6,981 nucleotides of DNA from Spirochaetaceae bacterium (GTDB lineage Bacteria > Spirochaetota > Spirochaetia > SZUA-6 > Fen-1364): the NCBI GenBank assembly GCA_003141795.1, contig PLNO01000148.1, forward strand, positions 9,893 to 16,873, written 5' to 3'. The notes beneath the pieces were generated by a model that made no database searches, was not told where the DNA came from, and saw only the letters and a program-made list of their open reading frames with translations. The translations under genes and the position numbers were made by a program. Shown in pieces: positions 6,420-6,981 of this stretch (position 1 is its first letter; every line of letters begins with the position of its first letter).

Positions 6420-6448
6420 GTGGCCGGCCGTTACGAACGGCTGGCCAC
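6420..6448 (-). terminator. Hairpin over the chemoreceptor stop codon, possible transcript end
   Basis: GTGGCCGGCCGTT (6420-6432) pairs with AACGGCTGGCCAC (6436-6448) around a three-base loop: 13 positions with one imperfect pair (G-T on the + strand, A-C on the - strand). It includes the TAA stop of the chemoreceptor (6433-6431). On the - strand the nearest T-run (TTTT at about 6406-6403) comes some 14 bases after the stem, so it is not a textbook intrinsic terminator. It may still end or stabilise the chemoreceptor message. Confidence 0.45.
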
Positions 6449-6981
6449 GGAAACCGCCTTCGCCTTCATCTGATCGGCGCGCTTCACCTCCGCCAGCAGC
6501 GTTTCCAGCTTCTCGTTCTGCTTGTCGTCATTGTCCAGCTTCATATGGTCCACGACGGTCGAGAGATCGCCGATCTGCTGGGAAAGAGCGCTGATCGTCG
6601 CCGAGGTCTCCTCCGAGTTCGTTGCAGTGGACTGCGTGATCCCGTTGATATGGTCGAGGGACTGCCTGACCTGCTCTATCGCCGCGGCCTGCTCCTCGTT
6701 GAGCTCTGCCGTGTGGTTGGAGATCTCCGTGACCGTCCTCGTTCCCGCGAGGATCTGGTCGAGCTGGTGCGCCGTGGTATCCAGCATCCCGCTGGCCGCC
6801 GCAATGCTCTTCGTGATGCTCTCGACGATTTCGGTCGTCTTCTTCACGGAATCGAGGCTCTTGTTGGCGAGGCTTCCCACCTCATCGGCAACGACGGCAA
6901 ATCCCCGACCCGCCTCGCCGGCTCGCGCGGCCTCGATGGCGGCATTCAAGGCCAGTAGATTGGTCTGGTCGGCGATGTCTT
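6431..6981 (-). CDS. Methyl-accepting chemotaxis protein, C-terminal signalling part (5' end beyond window)
   Basis: The visible 182 residues run in from the right edge and end at TAA (6433-6431). They begin with [21 protein letters not shown] and continue [15 protein letters not shown], the hairpin tip that contacts CheA and CheW and the most conserved part of all chemoreceptors. The rest is the descending coiled-coil helix with methylation-type segments ([23 protein letters not shown]), ending in a charged tail, [18 protein letters not shown]. No NWETF-like CheR/CheB tether is seen at the end. TTG at 6949 is not the start: the reading frame continues upstream without interruption to the edge. 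Sensor and membrane segments lie outside the window, so the ligand and topology are unknown. It may respond to the transported sugar, since receptor and importer genes are neighbours, but it lies on the opposite strand and that link is only a guess. Confidence 0.95.
   Translation of the reverse strand, partial: DIADQTNLLALNAAIEAARAGEAGRGFAVVADEVGSLANKSLDSVKKTTEIVESITKSIAAASGMLDTTAHQLDQILAGTRTVTEISNHTAELNEEQAAAIEQVRQSLDHINGITQSTATNSEETSATISALSQQIGDLSTVVDHMKLDNDDKQNEKLETLLAEVKRADQMKAKAVSVASRS

Noticed and set aside
6545..6958. + strand open frame opposite the chemoreceptor
   Set aside because: The - strand frame carries the unmistakable chemoreceptor hairpin; the + frame is its shadow.

Overview
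The window is GC-rich (about 60% by eye) and densely coding, and it reads as a bacterial carbohydrate-uptake locus, most likely from a spirochaete. The lineage call rests on three points. The solute-binding protein has a mature N-terminus of the type FAAGQKE, with a plain type I signal peptide and no lipobox cysteine; I associate this with Spirochaetaceae sugar-binding proteins. The ATPase has a Walker B variant (DGPT) that I recall from the same group. A chemoreceptor gene sits beside the locus. This is inference from style, not a taxonomic identification.

Layout. Six genes lie head to tail on the + strand with short gaps (13, 58, 84, 17 and 11 bases), so they are probably one operon: the 3' part of a 6-phospho-3-hexuloisomerase-like SIS protein (2-526), a VOC/glyoxalase-fold protein (540-1025), a periplasmic sugar-binding protein of the LsrB/RhaS type (1084-2112), a two-domain RbsA/MglA-type ATPase (2197-3687) and two different RbsC-type permeases (3705-4706 and 4718-5743, the second with a GTG start). 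Together the last four make a complete CUT2-type ABC importer with a heteromeric membrane part.

The rest of the window is on the - strand and converges on the operon: a second VOC protein of the same subfamily (5787-6314), preceded by a plausible promoter with an inverted repeat across it, and then the C-terminal signalling part of a methyl-accepting chemotaxis protein (6431-6981, cut by the window edge).

How the parts may work together: the importer takes up a sugar or sugar-like molecule, and the SIS protein and the two VOC proteins are candidates for its processing or sensing. The substrate cannot be read from the sequence. The ligand residues I recall for AI-2 binding by LsrB are mostly not kept, so AI-2 is unlikely. 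The most unusual points are the loss of the sugar-phosphate binding motif in the SIS protein, the paired VOC paralogues on either side of the transporter, and the one-sided degeneration of the ATPase. No intergenic stretch exceeds about 120 bases, and I see no mobile element, CRISPR array, tRNA or rRNA.
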